DNA of 16,629 bases. It comes from Anaerolineae bacterium. GTDB taxonomy: Bacteria > Chloroflexota > Anaerolineae > UBA1429. Location: the NCBI GenBank assembly GCA_007118555.1, contig SKRJ01000366.1:1-16629 (forward strand), in the 5' to 3' direction. Both the position numbers and the translations under genes were made by a program. Each line of letters opens with the position of its first letter. Within the stretch, counting starts at the first letter, position 1. The notes below the pieces were generated by a model. The model did not search any database. It saw nothing but the letters and a program-made list of their open reading frames with translations, and was not told the origin of the DNA. Of this stretch, positions 14,582 through 16,629 are shown one piece after another.

Positions 14582-16629
14582 CTAGACGCGCTCTTTGTCG
14601 CGCTCCTCGCGGCGCCGGGCGTCGGCCTTGATCTGGTCGATCTGGTGCTGCGGCACAATGTCGTAACGGACAAACTCCATCGTATAGATGCCGCGGCCCT
14701 GGGTCATGGAGCGCAGGTCGGTGGCATAGCGCTGTATTTCGGCCAGCGGCACCTCGGCGGTCACAACGCCGTTGCCCCGGGTCTGCTCCATGCCGAGCAC
14801 CTGGGCGCGCCGGGTGTTCAGGTCGCCCAGGATGTCGCCCATGAACTCTTCGGGCACGGTGACCACGATGCGGTAGACGGGCTCCAGCAACACGGGCCCC
14901 GCTTGAGGCATGCCGTTGCGGAAGGAGAGCTGGGCCGCCAGGCGGAACGCGATTTCCGACGAGTCCACGCTGTGGTAAGAGCCATCATAGATCACGCACT
15001 TGAAATCGACGGTGGGATAGCCGGCCAGGATGCCCTGATCCGAGATCTCACGGATGCCCTTTTCGACGGCGGGGATAAAGGAGCGCGGCACCGCGCCACC
15101 AAAGATCTCGCTATCAAACTCGAACCCCTGCCCACGCTCCAACGGCTCAAAGCGGCAGTGGACATCGCCAAACTGGCCGCGCCCGCCGGACTGCTTCTTG
15201 TGGCGGCCCTGGGCCGTGGCGGTCTGGGTGATGGTCTCGCGATAGGCGATCTTGGGAAGATCGGTCTCGACCTGGACGCTGAACTTGTTCGCCAGGCGCC
15301 GCGTCGCGATCTGGATGTGGGACTCGCCCATGCCCGAGAGGATCGTCTCGTTGGTCTCGGTGTTGCGCTCGACGCGCAGGGTCGGGTCCTCTTCTACGAG
15401 GCGCGACAGGCTCGAGCCAAGGCGATCCAGGTCGGCCTTGGTGCTGGGAAAGATGGCGACGGCATAGAGCGGCTCGGGATACTCGACAGCAGGCACCTGA
15501 TAGGGGGCGCCGCGGTCGCACAGGGTGTCGTTGGTGGCGGTGACATTGAGCTTGCTCACAACGCCGATATCGCCGGCGGCAACGCTGTCGATGGGCTTTT
15601 GATCCTTGCCCCGCACAGCATAGAGCTGCCCGACGCGTTCCTCTTCCTGCTTGTTCGTGTTGAACACGCGGCTGTCCGACAGGAGCTCGCCGCTGTAGAC
15701 GCGAAAGTAGGAGAGCCGGCCCACAAAGGGGTCCGCCATGGTCTTGAACACCTGGGCCACCAGGGGGCCGCTGGCGTCCGCATCGAGGATCATCTCTTCC
15801 TCAGCGCCTACGTTAAGGACGGTGCGCTCGACCTCGGCAGGCGAGGGCATAAAGGCCACAATGGCATTGAGCAGAGGCTTGATGCCGCTGTTCTTGGCGC
15901 CAGATCCGGCCAGCACGAGCACGAGGTCGCCGTTGCGCGAGCCGGTGGCCAGGGCCTCGCGGATCTCGGCGTCGGAGAGCTCTTCGCCATCGAGGTATTT
16001 CATCATGAGCTCGTCATCGACTTCGGCGGCGTACTCCATCATCTCCATGCGGGCCTCTTCGGCGGCGTCCTGCATGTCGGCGGGAATGTCAACGCCATCC
16101 TGGCTGGCGCCCAGATAGGCCTTCATCTCGATGAGATCGATCACGCCCTGGAAACCCGAGGCCGCGCCGATGGGAATGGAGATGGGCACAAAGGTGGCGT
16201 CAAACTTGCTGGAGAGGCTCTCCATGGTGTTGGCCAGGCTGGCGTTGTCACGGTCCATCTTGTTGATGAACACCATGCGGGGCAGACCACGCTCGTCCAT
16301 AAAGCTCCAGTGGACCTCGGCGCCAACCTCGACGCCTGAAGCGGCACACACCACCAGGATACCACCGTCGGTGGCGCCGATGGCGGACTTGACCTCGCCC
16401 ACAAAGTCCATGTAGCCGGGCGAGTCGATGACGTTGAGCTTGGAGCCCTCCCACTGGGAGGGGAGCACGGCGTTGTTCACCGAAAAGCCGCGACTCTGCT
16501 CCTCTTCGTCGAAATCAGAGGCGGTGTTCCTATCTTCGACCCGGCCCAGGCGCGAGATGGCCCCCGTGTCAAAGAGGAGGGCTTCCGCCAGAGAAGTCTT
16601 GCCGCAGCTCCCATGCCCCAGGAGCACGA
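14582..16629 (-). CDS. fusA: elongation factor G-like translational GTPase (EF-G2 type), N-terminus cut off
   Basis: At least 681 residues are present. The frame runs off the right edge, so the first residues (about 10-15 by comparison with EF-G) are missing, and the GTG at 16627 is unlikely to be the start. The GTPase domain has the P-loop GHGSCGKTS (4-12), switch II DSPGYMDF (68-75), NKMD (122-125) and GSGAKNSG (241-248). Domains II to V follow, with KQSGGRGQFGDVH (478-490) opening domain IV, GGAVPRSFIPAVEKG (510-524), and a domain V near 580-655. A charged tail ends the protein. Switch II carries Tyr where canonical EF-G and EF-Tu have the catalytic His, and the P-loop lacks the usual Asp. 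Both fit the EF-G2/FusA2 paralogue group rather than the main ribosomal translocase. Its role, whether translocation, recycling or a specialised task, is open. A hairpin at 14532-14559 ends the transcript. Confidence 0.9.
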   Translation of the reverse strand, partial: VLLGHGSCGKTSLAEALLFDTGAISRLGRVEDRNTASDFDEEEQSRGFSVNNAVLPSQWEGSKLNVIDSPGYMDFVGEVKSAIGATDGGILVVCAASGVEVGAEVHWSFMDERGLPRMVFINKMDRDNASLANTMESLSSKFDATFVPISIPIGAASGFQGVIDLIEMKAYLGASQDGVDIPADMQDAAEEARMEMMEYAAEVDDELMMKYLDGEELSDAEIREALATGSRNGDLVLVLAGSGAKNSGIKPLLNAIVAFMPSPAEVERTVLNVGAEEEMILDADASGPLVAQVFKTMADPFVGRLSYFRVYSGELLSDSRVFNTNKQEEERVGQLYAVRGKDQKPIDSVAAGDIGVVSKLNVTATNDTLCDRGAPYQVPAVEYPEPLYAVAIFPSTKADLDRLGSSLSRLVEEDPTLRVERNTETNETILSGMGESHIQIATRRLANKFSVQVETDLPKIAYRETITQTATAQGRHKKQSGGRGQFGDVHCRFEPLERGQGFEFDSEIFGGAVPRSFIPAVEKGIREISDQGILAGYPTVDFKCVIYDGSYHSVDSSEIAFRLAAQLSFRNGMPQAGPVLLEPVYRIVVTVPEEFMGDILGDLNTRRAQVLGMEQTRGNGVVTAEVPLAEIQRYATDLRSMTQGRGIYTMEFVRYDIVPQHQIDQIKADARRREERDKERV

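Noticed and set aside
14498..16339. 613-codon open frame on the + strand opposite the EF-G-like gene
   Set aside because: It is the complement of a clear GTPase gene; the translated product is a His/Leu/Gly-rich antisense pattern with no domain, typical of G+C-rich DNA.
1..16629. CRISPR arrays, insertion sequences, attachment sites, tRNA or rRNA genes
   Set aside because: Looked for repeated spacers, transposase-like frames with terminal repeats, and conserved RNA motifs; none was found.

Overview
The window looks like a chromosomal stretch from a G+C-rich bacterium (about 60% by eye). It is most likely a member of the Chloroflexota (Anaerolineae-like). That guess is inference. It rests on a Tat-type lipoprotein solute-binding protein with a Pro/Asp/Glu/Ala linker, a surface protein with a Pro/Thr linker, a Wzz-tyrosine-kinase fusion, a paralogous EF-G, and no outer-membrane genes. 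No rRNA, tRNA, CRISPR array, IS element or phage gene was found. Nine protein genes are supported: one on the + strand and eight on the - strand.

Layout. (1) 184-2128, - strand: an L-fucose/arabinose-isomerase-family enzyme with its own promoter, and behind it a hemerythrin-like (HHE) di-iron protein. (2) 2129-2893: a 765-base gene-free stretch. It holds a near-consensus + strand promoter (2427-2454), followed by an unusually long leader with a long-range inverted repeat. (3) 2894-4546, +: an orphan family 5 solute-binding lipoprotein with a Tat signal. It ends at a strong, probably bidirectional hairpin (4581-4623) facing the next operon. (4) 4677-10286, -: an exopolysaccharide or wall-polymer block. 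In transcription order it encodes a polyprenyl-phosphate sugar-1-phosphate transferase homologue, a LytR-CpsA-Psr ligase, a Wzz-BY-kinase and a YdcF/ElyC-type DUF218 protein. (5) 10664-14179, -: a 1171-residue membrane hybrid histidine kinase with five PAS domains and a C-terminal receiver. (6) 14582-16629, -: an EF-G-like translational GTPase, cut by the right edge of the window, with a clear hairpin after its stop.

How the genes work together. In the block at 4677-10286 the sugar transferase would start a lipid-linked polymer, the Wzz-kinase would control chain length and export, and the LCP enzyme would attach polymer to the envelope. YdcF-type proteins work in envelope homeostasis. The glycosyltransferases, flippase and polymerase such a pathway needs are not in the window. 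The hybrid kinase upstream could be a regulator, but nothing in the sequence proves this.

The most notable oddity is the sugar transferase. The Asp-Glu catalytic dyad expected in this superfamily reads Arg-Asp, and about 30 residues before it are missing. Two genes (the binding protein and the sugar transferase) have near-consensus promoters about 300-430 bases upstream, which leaves long and possibly structured leaders. I did not find a clearly new multi-gene system.
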